From Ciona savignyi (lineage: Eukaryota > Chordata > Ascidiacea > Phlebobranchia > Cionidae): DNA of 64,000 nucleotides. The notes below the pieces were generated by a model. That model saw nothing but the letters and a program-made list of their open reading frames with translations. It did no database searches and was not told where the DNA came from. Of the stretch, positions 1 to 11,608 are shown piece by piece. Each line of letters begins with the position of its first letter. The first letter of the stretch is position 1. The translations under genes and the position numbers were made by a program. The stretch spans positions 674,614-738,613 of the forward strand of contig CH003266.1 in the NCBI GenBank assembly GCA_000149265.1. The letters run 5' to 3'.

Positions 1-3000
1 TGGCTTTTAGTGGTTAACTGTGTTTTAGGTTTTTCTCTCACATACACGCCAGTTTTATTGAGGCTGACATAACTTGACCTAGTTTTGAGCTTAACAATGC
101 CCTGTATAATGTCACAGTATTTTAAAATTACTGTGGCTATGTGGACATTCCTATTTAATAGACCTGCTCTTGTTGGTCTGTTTGCATTTAGTGGGTTTCT
201 TAAACAGTCTGTGTTGGTAAATTGTAAACTTTATGTGTTTTGTACAAGTTATACACGTCATATTCAAGTCAGCGCGATAACTGCTTTACTGGTTTTACTT
301 TTTAAATTTAGTGACTCCGAAAAAATTATGTCAATACACTTTTTTAATCCCATAAATTCTTAGTACATCTTTAATTTTGTTATTATGTTATTAGTTTTAG
401 CTTAATAAATAATTTATGCTTAAGAGTTAAAGGCTAGATCTAAACTTGCCAATTTGTGTTCAATGTGCACTATTATAATTGAAATTTAAAGTGTACATGT
501 ATAATAAAACTACTTGTTTAAAATGTATAAATATAAATGTATATTTTGCATACCAGTTAATTTGAAATGGATGCTTTTGTCTACGAGTTTAAATTCAAAA
601 TTATCTGTCCTGTCACACTTTGACAGGCAGATTTAAATTTATATTGGTCTGTATATTTCTATTGATAATACTTAGATACAAAGCATCTGAACACTATATT
701 AGCATTGCACTACAGTTGGTTCTTGCTAACAGAAATTAGATGTATGCTCCTAGATCTGCTGAATGTTATTTCAAACTTTGCCATTAAACAGTCATCTCCA
801 GTTAAGCGTACATGTTTTGTCTGCTGTTAAATTGTTAAAATTGCAAGAATATTCTATATTAAATGGTGGCTTGAGTATCCCTCTAGCTGTGTTCGCAATT
901 TCTTATTGTGTCATGAATTCATTTTACAATTTTTAATTCGACGTGTACGGTAGATTTCGTAATTCTAAGTCGATGTTATGATATATTTGTTTAACATGAC
1001 ATGCATTTTAACCTGTGGCTGTAGTAGAGGTGAAAAACAAATTGCTTCATGGCGCAAAAATGTCCCGGTACGTTGAGTCAGTGTTTGTCTCTAACCTAAC
1101 AAGAGAGTTTACTTTATCGAGGTGAGCTCTCTTAAAATAGAGAGGTGTTACCAAAGGGTGCTTCACCGATTGTTTACCCCAAGAACGTGACTAGACGCTG
1201 TGGTAAATTGTTCGTTCGGAGAATTAAACGCATGGATTGCCTTAAAAATCATATCCCTTTTATCAAAATCTTTTTATTTTTTACTTTTTTAGCCATATGT
1301 GCTTAAATATGATTAGTTGTGTAACTGTACTTTGTCCAAATTGCAAGAATATTATTTATTTGTATTTCGTGAATTTAATGTTTAAGCTGAAAGCCAAATT
1401 CACTATTTATAATGCCTTTGTTTTGTGTATATACCAGCATTGGTACATATAAACACAAGAAGTCAAAAAAGATTATAATTACTCAAGGTCAAAAATGGAA
1501 TTTTAATCAATCCTTTTAATCTGTATTATGATTCTAAGGCCACCACAATGTTTAAACATTTTAACTCGATAGCAATATAAAGAATATGTTCAATGTACTT
1601 GTATATGCTACCGGTATGTCACAAGACACACCGGCATTGTATGTATGTATCATGTAATGTACCACACATACAAATATATACACCCACAGTTAGGTCTAGT
1701 TGTCTATATATTATGCATATACGCTTAATTTAGTAAGTGTTTTTTCCCGGAATGTAAATTAATTTTAAATTTCAGTCCCTGTATGGTTTTCCTATAAACA
1801 TGACAGCTGAAATTTATCTTGGTCTGTTCAACCTATTTCTCTTTCTTTCTCTCTTTGTTGCCAAACATAGGAGAGAAAATATTCTATTAACTTCACTCAT
1901 GAATAGCTGGAGATATGGAGTTAGTGGTGTGGAACAAAGAATCCAAGTCTCTATTGTTGTTTCAAATCTCAGAAATATGAATTCTATCTCCCTCCTTAGT
2001 CCATTTCTATCCATACTCCTTCTTAAAGCAGTGTTATTTTAATTTGAATAGAAGCAAGCTGTTTCGAACCGATTGTTTAGCATCTTTCACAGCATTTCAA
2101 GTTTTATCGGCCTTATTGTTATCTTTCCTCAAAGTGCTGTTTAAATATGGCAACAGAGCTTAAACGATAAGCATTTGTAGTGGCTGTCTGCTATTTTCTA
2201 ATTGCCTAATACAACAGTCAGTCACGTACTGTTAAACGGTTGAACGCCACCTACTAGGCGACTTATCCTGCAGCTTTTATGATATATCGCGAATTCAATG
2301 ATCTTACATTTCTTGGTCAATAAATGGTCTAAGTCAGTGCTTCCCAAACTAGGGGTCGCAAGAAAAAAATTTGGGGTCGCAAAAGCTTCCTGTTTTTCAT
2401 ACAAATTGCTTATAATACCCTACTTTATGCTTCGTAGCCTATTTATTAAAAAACTTTCTCTGAATTGAAACGGCATTATTGGCGTTTTTTACTACAGTAT
2501 AAAGATACATTACACTGTTAAATTCCGTCTGTAGTACTGTGACGAACTACCATTGTTACAGCATAATGTACATTATGTACACATTGAGCCACGGTTTGAC
2601 TTACTGTGCAAAAACATGCAGAACCATGCAGCTCATTAAATAACAAACTCAGTTTTCGATCTTTGTAAATACTGTTGTTTGTCTGCTTTTTTACCATACT
2701 CTTACATTCTTACAACTTAAAATAAGTTAAAAAGACAAAAAGGGGTCGTAAATTTTTTTGATAATGAGAAAAGGGTCGCTTGTAAAAAAGTTTGGGAAGC
2801 CCTGGTCTAAGTAATTGCTTCCATTTTACCATAATAAATTGTCAATGCAAAACTTCCATTTCACCATAAACAGTGCATTTGGCAAGTATTTTAATGGGAT
2901 GCCCTTCACTATAAACATGATAAGTAATCAAGAGCAATTAAGTGACGTTTGTTTTCCTGTAAAGCCTGAAGCCTAATATACTCTTTGCCTTGAAATTACA

Positions 3001-3001
3001 G
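1..3001. other. Non-coding stretch upstream of the first visible NFAT5-like exon (probably intron)
   Basis: AT-rich sequence with no exon that I can support. The next exon (3002) begins in the middle of an IPT domain and in phase 0, so this stretch is most simply the upstream intron of the NFAT5-like gene, with the earlier Rel-homology exons outside the window. The only clear internal feature is a hAT-type MITE at 2335-2804. The short open frames here (85-363, 1800-2042) lack splice logic and recognisable domains. Confidence 0.5.
2335..2804. mobile_element. Non-autonomous hAT-like MITE, 470 bp, exact 8-bp TSD
   Basis: Terminal inverted repeats read CAGTGCTTCCCAAACT at the left and AGTTTGGGAAGCCCTG at the right. 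The element is flanked by a perfect 8-bp target duplication, GTCTAAGT, at 2327-2334 and 2805-2812. Inner ends carry GGGGTCGC-type sub-repeats. There is no transposase frame. The 8-bp duplication and CAG...CTG ends are typical of hAT elements. Confidence 0.85.
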
Positions 3002-6000
3002 AGCCATATGGTAGTGAGTGTGCCGCCTTATCACAATCTCGACATCCAAAAACCAATTAACGTGCAAGTGTTTGTTGAGCACAATGGCAAAAAGTGTGAT
3101 CCCCACAGTTTCACATATGACCCCTTACCAGCAGTACAGGCTGCAAATGCTGAAAGAACTATCAGTGATTCCACAGCCAAAGATTCAGGTATGTAGAGTT
3201 ATCATAAGGCTAATTCTGAACACATAAGGCATGCCTTAAACATGATAATCATACAACAGTACATAAAAACCCAATGCTAAAGCAGCAATTGTTTCTGAAG
3301 TTCTTAACCTACCCCCATATGATGCCAATTAGCCTTAACATTTCTTTCACTACCCACACCAGTTGCTAGTTAACCCCCATCATTACACATAATAGAGTCC
3401 ACATCTGTTCCACATCTGGCAGTGGTACTAATTTATTGCCAGGTTTATCATTTCGTGGAAATACATTTCGCTGGATAGTCAATTCCTGTGCAGCAGTATT
3501 GTAGACTACTCCCCTTATGAGTTGTGGCTGTTTAACCTGATTTGAACCACGGTTTTGAACTTGGTATTTAGGCAAGAGTGCAAAAGTCCATAATCACTGT
3601 AAATTATACATCTTTTTTGCTTATAATGTCTGATTTATGGTCAAATCTTGATATTGAAGTCTTTTTAAACAAAAAGTTCTGAGCACACAGGGTTGTTTGC
3701 ACACCCTGCACCTTAAATCAATAAACATTTATTCACTGAACCTTTTGAGTTTTGCCTATTTCATTTCCATTATCTAATATATATGGTTAGCTTGTTTTGG
3801 TGCATTCAAATAACCTCATAAATTTGCAGTTGTACTTAAATCTTATAACAATGTACAATGTAATTAACCTTTTTATCAATATTTGTACGATAATACCTCC
3901 TATCATCCATATGAACAAAGTAAACAAAGTGTTTTTTTAAGTTGTTTAAAAACACCCAGTGAGGAAACACTGACTAAATGTGGTCAAAATGGATCCAATT
4001 GATTTTACCAATCATTTATCAGAGATATATTACAATGCACAAGAAATTTATCAGAGATATATTACAATGCACAAGAAATTTATCAGGGATATATAATGAT
4101 ACGCAGGAAATTTGAGTAAATTGTACTTGATCACTTAGTTGTGTTGGACGCAGGTGATCCAGTTAAAGCGCTGCTGGAGGGAGGAAAACTGGACAAAAAG
4201 CTACTGGAAGCTTTATTCGCGCGGCTTCTTACTTCAACTGAGGTGGAGTCAAACGACATTAAACCAGTTCCAAGAGGTTCGCTGGTCTGGTGCTTAATAC
4301 TAATGGTGTTTTAGCGGATCTGGTTTTAGTGCATGAGTAGTTTTGTTTTTCTGTATTTTTACTTTTTGTTTCATTGGTTGAAAGTTCATTTTAAAGTTAA
4401 TATTATCAATGATTGAAAGTTCATTTAAAAGTTGATTTTTTCAATGGTTGAGATTATCTGTAATAGTTGATATTTTCTATGGTTGAAATTTTCATTAAAA
4501 AGTTTTTATATCAATTGTTAAAAGTTCATTTAAAAGTTAATTTTTTCAATGGTTGAGATTATCTGTAAAAGTTGATATTTTCAATGGTTATAATTTCGTT
4601 TTAAAGTTGCTTTTTATTTACTGCAGAGTTAAAACAGACATCGTCAGTTTTCTCACCCACCCAACCATTGGTATTCACTACCGGAGTCCAGATTGATGGA
4701 GGGGTTTCCAAGCCGGTACCCACCCAATCTTGGCCGAGCACCGTACTAAACAATGTGGTGAAACCAAACACTTTTGCCGGCATCTCACCATTGCTTGCCA
4801 ATGTAAAGCCGAACACTATGTTCTCAAACACTGGGAAATCGCTGTTCGTCACCTCGCAACAACCGAATCTTACAAACTCCGGCGAGCAACCTCAGCAGAA
4901 TCAGTTTCAGCAACCGGAGAATATACAGAACCTCACAAACTCTGTAGGAAGTGTCGCTTCTTTGGTCGTGAAAACTGAAAACACGAGTTCTGAACCCGGT
5001 TTCCCCAATCAGCAGGTGCAACAAGGTACCTCGCTAGTTGCTCCTGGCACAATGAGCCAAAATCAATTCACTCAACCGGCCGTTTACACCAACCCTGTTG
5101 CCCACAGTGCATCTGCGAACACAGCGCTGGCTCAATCCAGCCAAACAGTCAACTTCTTCAAGCTCTCAACGACCACTTTAACTTCGGCCGGACAGCAGCA
5201 GCAACAGCCCTGGCCACAACAAAGCAATGCGTCGTCAAGTTCGTTCGTACATCCAGGAGGCTCTGTAGCGTCCTCATTTACGTTCCCGGTGATAACAACC
5301 TCGTCTTCGCTGTTTAACATCGCGCCATCGCAAAGCATAACCTTCGCCCCGAACCCGATAAACCCTCCTGTACAAACTTCAATCGGTTTCCAACAGCAAA
5401 CCTTTGCCACAATGACCAACAACCCCTCTGGCCCTCCCACATCTATTTACATCAACCCCGTACAGCAGGGTATTTGGAACTCGTCCCAAATTTCGCAGTC
5501 CACGCCAGAATCCAACGATAACCATCAGTTGCAAACTGCCATCAACACCATCTGCAACATTAATTCGGTTGGAAACAACCGACCCCAGCAACAGAGTTTT
5601 AACAATTCAGGAACGTTGTTCAACCAAGGCCAGGTGCTGCAAGCGAACGCTGTTATGAGCACGGGACAGTTTAACAATGCGCATCAACAACAAAATACGA
5701 ACCAAATTCAACAAAATACGAACCCTGTTCAACAAAATATCAACCCTGTTCAACAAAATATCAACCCTGTTCAACAAAATATCAACCCTGTTCAACAAAA
5801 CACAAACTCTGTTCAAAACATGTCCCATATTCAAGAGAATGTTGGAATGGCATACAGTTCAACTGTTCAACAAATACCCAATAACACTCAGAGTAGGTTC
5901 AGCAATCTCCCACACAGTACTTCCTTTTCAAACCCACTAATCGCACAGCAGAATGCAAGTGTCTTCAACTCTAATGACACTGTCCAGATTTCGAACAGCG

Positions 6001-9000
6001 AAAGTGGCAGTTTCGCCAACAGCAATCAAGCAGCTCGCAATCAGCAAATACAGAACGGTAATTCCACCACTGATGCCCCCTTCAGCCAATCCAATCAAGG
6101 GTTATCGTTTAACGCTGAAGTGCTTGGTAACCAGCAGCAAGTGTTCACAGTGTCAGAGTCACTGCACATTCTGGAGAATTCGAAATCAGCCTTACCGCAT
6201 CTCGACATGCGAACGAGCACTCCACTCCATCCGAATGCAGGAATGAGTTTGTTAAGTCCGAATAGCGTTTCAGGTGACGAAACGTCAAACATGCCAGATT
6301 CACTAAACAGCCCCATAGTATCCGCAGATACTGGACTTTCCATGGGCTTCGGCACAAACCTATCGATCAATGATTCAATGGAACTAAACTCATCGCGAAA
6401 GGAACTTGATATGACCGAGGGTTTCCAGTCGTTAATATCCGATTGTAACCCGTCTGTAGCCGCACTAGAGGGTGACAATGCTGCCATGCTACAAATGCCC
6501 ATGATAGATCGGAACAACTATCCACCAGTCAGTATGTTTAACCCCCCGACTTCTACCCCTCAATTACAACCCACAAGCAATGAACCCCAGCAAATTCAGT
6601 TTCAGCAACCCCCTGTTAATATGTTCAATACCCAAACTTCCACCCCTCAAGGGGGTCAAGTTCAACCCACAAGTAACGAGCCCCAGCTAGTACAGTTCCA
6701 GCAAGCCCCTGTTAATATGTTCAACCCCCCCGCGTCCACCCCTCAATTACAACCCACCACCAACGAACCCCAGCAAATTCAGTTCCAGCAACCCGCTGTG
6801 GGTATGTTTAACCCCCAAGCTTCCACCCCTCAACTTCAACCCACAACCAACGAGCAGCAAATCCAGTTCCAGCAAGCGTCAGAAGCAGACATGGTGCGTA
6901 TGATGCAGACCCAGTCCACGCCCTTCACAATCCCGCTAAATGAAATACAGAAGGACCAAGAGCAACACATGAGCATCGCGGATTTATCCAAGTTTATCAC
7001 TAATGAGGTTATGGTAAGTCACCCTGGTAATATAAGTATGATTCTAACGTCAGTTAGGACCTCACAAAGTTTTGGACCTTCCCGCCACCTAGTTAATGAC
7101 CAGTTAATACAACAGGTAGGCATATGTGGCTTGTCGAATGCACAGTGATGTTGTGTCAGCCTGTTAATAATTTTTGTGTTTACATCTCAAATTTGAAGTA
7201 AAACACCAAAACAACTTTCTAAAATATATATTAAATAATACTTATGGACCTCACAAAGGTTTTGAACTTCTCTTTCCAGTAATTAATTGTCCCATCACCT
7301 AGTCACCAGGGGTAATGGTTGGTGCAATTATAAGAGTTTCGAACCCTTTTAAAATAGTGGGTTGTGTCTGTCCTTGTGCATGGTACTATTGGATATGACA
7401 AATATGATAACTTATAAAATGCTAAGGACCCACCAAGCTAACCAGTCGTTATTCAGCCATGTAACTACAATATTAATCGGTCCGACTGATAAACCGTGCC
7501 TCATGCAGACTTGGTAGATATTCAGGCACATATTCCCAAGAACACAAATGGACAACCAACCAAATAAGACACCAATCCCATAACTCAATGGTTAAATGGG
7601 TTAAACAAAAACACACAATATCTCAGTTGTCTACATCCTATTACATTATCTTTTGTAACTGTGGGTATCCTGTAATATGAGACAATTAATGGCGGTTTTT
7701 CATCTGTATGAACTGTTAAGTTTAGTTGTTTCAGTTTTGTTTTTTTCGCTTCTTCATTACATTAAGGAAGCACAGTTATGTAAATGTGAAAAGCAGGCAG
7801 GAAACAAATGGCAAAACTACAGTAATTAAAACACTAGTAAATACAAGTGGAATAACGGGGAAAAAATGTAGCATTACGACAATAAATTTACATTAAGCAA
7901 AAAACAAACTGCGACCGCAAATGCAAAATAGTAATAGTGATTGCTCTATATTTAAAACCGGGCTTAATTTGCATCACATTATTGCATTTCAACTATAAGT
8001 AGCAAATCTTTTGTAACTGTGGGTATCCTGTAATATGAGACAATTAATGGCGGTTTTTCATCTGTATGAACTGTTAAGTTTAGTTGTTTCAGTTTTGTTT
8101 TTTTCGCTTCTTCATTACATTAAGGAAGCACAGTTATGTAAATGTAAAAAGCAGAAAGAAAACAAATGGGAAAACTACAGTTATTAAAAAACTATTAAAT
8201 ACTAGTGGAATAACGGGGAAAAATTGTAACGTTGACATTAAAATTTACATTAAGCAAAAGAAAAAAACTGCAACCGCAAATGCAAAATAGTAATAGTGAT
8301 TGCTCTATATTTAAAACCGGGCTTAATTTGCATCACATTATTGCATTTCAACTATAAGTAGCAAAAAGAAAGAAATAAACAAATGAGTAGCAAAAAAGGA
8401 AAAAAGTAATGAGTAGTATATCTTATTTATCTCAGGGCAATCCTGCTTCATATTTTTTCCAATTACTCAGGACACCGACATGTTTTTGGTGAATCCAAGT
8501 TCGATTCAAACATTGGAGACGAACAGCCAAATACCCGATGAACCAGTCACCCAAGCCTCCACACACTTGGTGTTTTCCGATGCTTCGTCCACCAACACCC
8601 ATCTGTTTAACGACCAGTTAATACAACAGGTAAGTGTATGTGGCTTGAATGCATAGTGATGTTGTGTCAGCTTGTTATTAATTTCCGTGTTTACATCTCA
8701 AATTTCTCTAAAAAAAATCTAAAAAAAAAATTCTTTATCTCAAAAAAAAATCTGTTATTAATTTCCGTGTTTACATCTCAAATTTCAAGTAAAACACCAA
8801 AACACTTTGCTGAAATATGTATTTAATAATACTTATGCCACCCCTGAAAATAAGTTGGTTTCTTACCTTAAAAAATTATATTAATGTTTTGCTTTTTCTA
8901 AAATATATAAATATAGCTTTTCATTTCCAGTTCTAAAAAAATACTTAGCCGTACGTCAACCAACAGTGTAATTATGTGAAGGTTTTTTTAGGATTTTAAT

Positions 9001-11608
9001 TGTTGCGTTTTAAAATTTATCTAATTCCATAATGTCTTACTAATTTTCTGTGCATTTAAAAATATACTTGGCAATGTCATAGTAGATGCCAATAGCAAAA
9101 ATCGTAATAAAAACAAAATTAATTATTTTCTGTGCATTTAAAAGTAACAGTAATGTTTTTTAATAATGCAATTATATTTAGCAGGAATCGCAAGCATATG
9201 TCAATACTCCGGAAATTAAAAGGTAAAAAATAAAAACAAAATTGTGTTGTGTCTGATCGTATTTTATTTAATACACACATTACATCATAATACACACATT
9301 ACATCCTGTGTAAAGGAACATTTACATATTATTTTAATTTTGAAAATTATTGATCTACTATGTTACTCCTAAAGCTTTACATTTTGTATGTATTAATGCC
9401 ACTGTAATTTTTTACCGTTTTCCAAATTTTTATCAACAGTCTTACTTCATGTTTTCATGGTGAAAAGCAAAAAAATATACTAAACTAATTCATTTAAGTA
9501 TAAAGTGGTGCTAACAATTTAGTTCTTTAAATGATTTTAAAAATTGAAATTTGTACATTTATATATACAGTAGAACCCCGCTTACCTGACCACCTATGGG
9601 ACCGTGATCAAGCGGTCGCGTTGGGGTGGTTGTGTTAGTGAATTTTGATTTGGAGCAAGTTGTCGCCATATGCAGCTTAAACGTCTGCATTTTTACTAAA
9701 TTTTCACCAAATGCCATTATTTTTATCAGATACTACAGAATGAATTAAATACTAAAGTTTATCTTGCAAGATTCAGTACTGTTTGCCACATTTTCTTTCG
9801 TGTGCGCTCATTTATTCTTATTGTTTTGATCATAAAAGAAATTTCACCTTATTATTTTGGTAAAAAAGGCAATTATTTAGCACATGTGGTCACTTAAGCG
9901 GAGTCAAATTTAGAGTTTTGGACCAAAATATGGCGGTCCTGGTCTGGAAACCGGGGTGGTCGCGTTATTGAAACAGAATGCAATGCATTAGCATAGTAAA
10001 TTATTTGGGACCGCACTAAAGTGGTCTTGGTAGTGAGGTGGTCGTGTTATCGAGGTGGTCTCTAAGCGGGGTTCCACTGTATATAAACAATTTCCACTAC
10101 TGAAAAACACTATTCTGTATCGGTTGTATAAGGAACTTCATTTGGATAAAAAGAAAATGTATTGTTTCTGTATTTTTCCACTTGGCTTTGTGTTCAAATG
10201 ATCGTCGCTGAGCCATGATATTGTGAAAATATACCATGTGTGTGGGTAATCTTTGCTTTAAGAATGGAAACCCCCTGGTAGATCATACTCTTTGTACAGA
10301 CGGGAAATACTTGGGGATTTTTGGCCTCGTAATAAACTACATTATCATGAAAATTTAAGGGCGTTAAAAAACAAGTGGGGCTAAGTACACTGTCGTATAA
10401 TAGGAGTGTGTTGTGTGTAGTTTGCACCACATATGGTGAAATCTTATGAATGGGAATTTTGTTGACTTAAATTTTTATATCACTTCACCTGTAGGTGTTC
10501 CACAATGCCAATTTTAAAAATATAAAAATTCTAACATTTTTGTAATCACCATATGGTGTGTGATATGTAAAATCTTATGAATAGAAATAATGTTGACTCA
10601 AACTTTTATATCACTTCACGTATAGGTGTTCCACAATACCAATTTTTAAAATATAAAAATTCTATTCTAGACTATGTGTCTCACACCAGCAATATGTGGA
10701 CTGGTTGTTATTGTTGACATTTCTTTTCACCATTTCAGTGTCCCGTCATTTGACACACTTGATGTGGAAGTTTTGTCCGAGAAGTATTCCCCCCATTCAC
10801 AACAACAACAGCAGCAACAACAGGTCACCTTGAAACTTGATATTCTATTTACCGACATCGTTGTGCTTTGCCAATTGTAGTGTCACTCTATCCATCTTTA
10901 TTTGGTAAACTGAGCTGTGGTAGAATAGGATAGGAATTTTATGTTTATCCCCGTGAATGGGAGAACCAAGGGGGTTAACACATATCGGTTACTCTTCCGC
11001 TGGGCATCTATGTTTACATGTGCGGGCTGATACATGATATCCAAATATTATTAGCACGTATCATTACAAACAATCATTGTCCGTGGTAATAAAGTTCAGA
11101 GGTAGCATGTCAAAGCTTAAAATGGATACGTTTAAAATGGATAACCTCTGGACTGATATTTTAAATGGCCTTTTAATAGTGACTGAAAGTGGCATTCATT
11201 GGCACAGCTACAGAGTTTTCTTGCACTTTTTACAATAACTATATGTTGTTTTTTGTTTGGTTAACACACATATCGCTTAACTGTTTTTCTGACTTGACCA
11301 AACAACAATTGTTGACTACAAACCAATTAGTTTCCCATTTACAGTGTATACCATAGGTGGTAAAGACTTTTCATGTAATCAGTTAAAATTCCATTAAGTT
11401 GATGCAATGTTTTTGGCCAAATGTCTTAACCAGAGGCATGTCTGGTTAGTTTTCAAATGTGTGATAGAGGTGCAATCATTTAACAAAATAGACTTATTGC
11501 AATGTCATAATGCTATCTTTCTTTCAACAGCAGTCTTTCAACAATATGAATAACCTGGAGTCAACAGACACTTCCTCGCAACAAAGCAATTTCTACAACA
11601 TTGAATGA
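3002..11608 (+). CDS. NFAT5: NFAT5-like transcription factor, 3' exons (partial at 5' end)
   Basis: Seven coding exons: 3002-3188, 4154-4276, 4627-7013, 8471-8629, 9185-9222, 10739-10823 and 11531-11608 (TGA). All junctions are AG/GT with matching phase, giving 1018 residues. The first exon encodes the last strands of a Rel-homology C-terminal (IPT/TIG) domain, with the NFAT-type motif VPPYHN and the ending SFTYDPLP. The next exon is a short Leu-rich helix. The 2.4-kb exon encodes a low-complexity Gln/Asn/Pro/Thr-rich region that resembles the long transactivation tail of NFAT5/TonEBP. The final exons are Gln-rich too, with a poly-Gln run near 10800-10823. NFAT5 proteins are nuclear, DNA-binding osmotic-stress activators; that role is inferred from family. 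The DNA-binding half is outside the window. NFAT5 is preferred over NFATc1-4 because of the very long Q-rich tail. Other exons could exist through alternative splicing. Confidence 0.85.
4014..4108. repeat. ~33-bp tandem repeat, 3 copies, in NFAT5-like intron
   Basis: The unit TTTATCAGAGATATATTACA plus AATGCACAAGAAA occurs about three times in a row. The third copy is diverged. Confidence 0.8.
4371..4612. repeat. Degenerate ~35-bp tandem repeat abutting the large NFAT5-like exon
   Basis: About seven diverged units built on TCAATGGTTGAAAGTTCATT and AAAAGTTGATATTTT. The array ends just before the splice acceptor of the exon at 4627. Confidence 0.7.
5689..5818 (+). repeat. In-frame 21-bp minisatellite coding a 7-residue repeat
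   Basis: Inside the large NFAT5-like exon, a 21-bp unit (AACAAAATATCAACCCTGTTC) is repeated about six times and encodes QQNINPV-type heptads. Several copies are identical at the nucleotide level, which indicates recent slippage or homogenisation. Confidence 0.9.
6523..6880 (+). repeat. In-frame ~87-bp repeat coding four ~28-residue units
   Basis: Four tandem protein units with the common pattern P-V-N-M-F-N-P, then STPQLQPT, then NEPQQIQFQQ. They differ by a few substitutions and one short indel. They lie in the Gln-rich part of the NFAT5-like protein. Confidence 0.9.
7085..7250 (+). repeat. Partial copy of the 3' end and donor of NFAT5-like exon 8471-8629
   Basis: Sequence from about 7090 repeats the last ~25 coding bases of the downstream exon (CCAGTTAATACAACAG followed by a GT donor) and about 120 bp of its following intron (compare 8605-8830). 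The copied donor at 7116 is in the same phase and in frame with read-through from the large exon, so it could act as an alternative 5' splice site. Confidence 0.75.
7650..8366. repeat. Tandem duplication, period ~358 bp, in NFAT5-like intron
   Basis: Two adjacent copies (about 7650-7.8007 kb and 8008-8366) share TTTTGTAACTGTGGGTATCC through GCATTTCAACTATAAGTAGC with a few percent divergence. They lie between the large exon and the exon at 8471. Confidence 0.9.
9568..10079. mobile_element. Tc1/mariner-superfamily (pogo/Tigger-type) MITE, 512 bp
   Basis: Inverted ends CAGTAGAACCCCGCTTA and TAAGCGGGGTTCCACTG are flanked by TA on both sides (9566-9567, 10080-10081). The interior repeats GTGGTCGCGTT/GTGGTCTTGG-type motifs and has no transposase frame. 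The end sequence and TA target resemble pogo/Tigger elements. It is in the NFAT5-like intron 9223-10738. Confidence 0.8.
10437..10665. repeat. Tandem duplication, period ~130 bp, just upstream of an NFAT5-like exon
   Basis: Two copies share AAATCTTATGAAT, TTTTATATCACTTCAC, GTAGGTGTTCCACAAT/TATAGGTGTTCCACAAT and AAATATAAAAATTCTA. The second copy ends about 70 bp before the exon at 10739. Confidence 0.8.
10921..10999 (-). mobile_element. SINE-A fragment (3' tail part)
   Basis: Minus-strand 3' part of the tRNA-derived SINE described at 23465-23760: GGATAGG tail, then ATGTTTATCCCCGTGAATGG and GGGGGTTAACACA. The tRNA-like head is missing. Confidence 0.7.

Noticed and set aside
85..363. 92-codon frame near the window start
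   Set aside because: No similarity to any domain, no splice context, and in AT-rich sequence that most likely is an NFAT5-like intron.
3366..3575. 69-codon minus-strand frame inside an NFAT5-like intron
   Set aside because: No domain or splice evidence. Composition looks slightly protein-like but nothing connects to it.
4601..6517. Several antisense and shifted frames of 60-140 codons over the large NFAT5-like exon
   Set aside because: Shadows of the real Gln-rich frame; they lack domain similarity, and CAG/CAA-rich coding gives open antisense frames.
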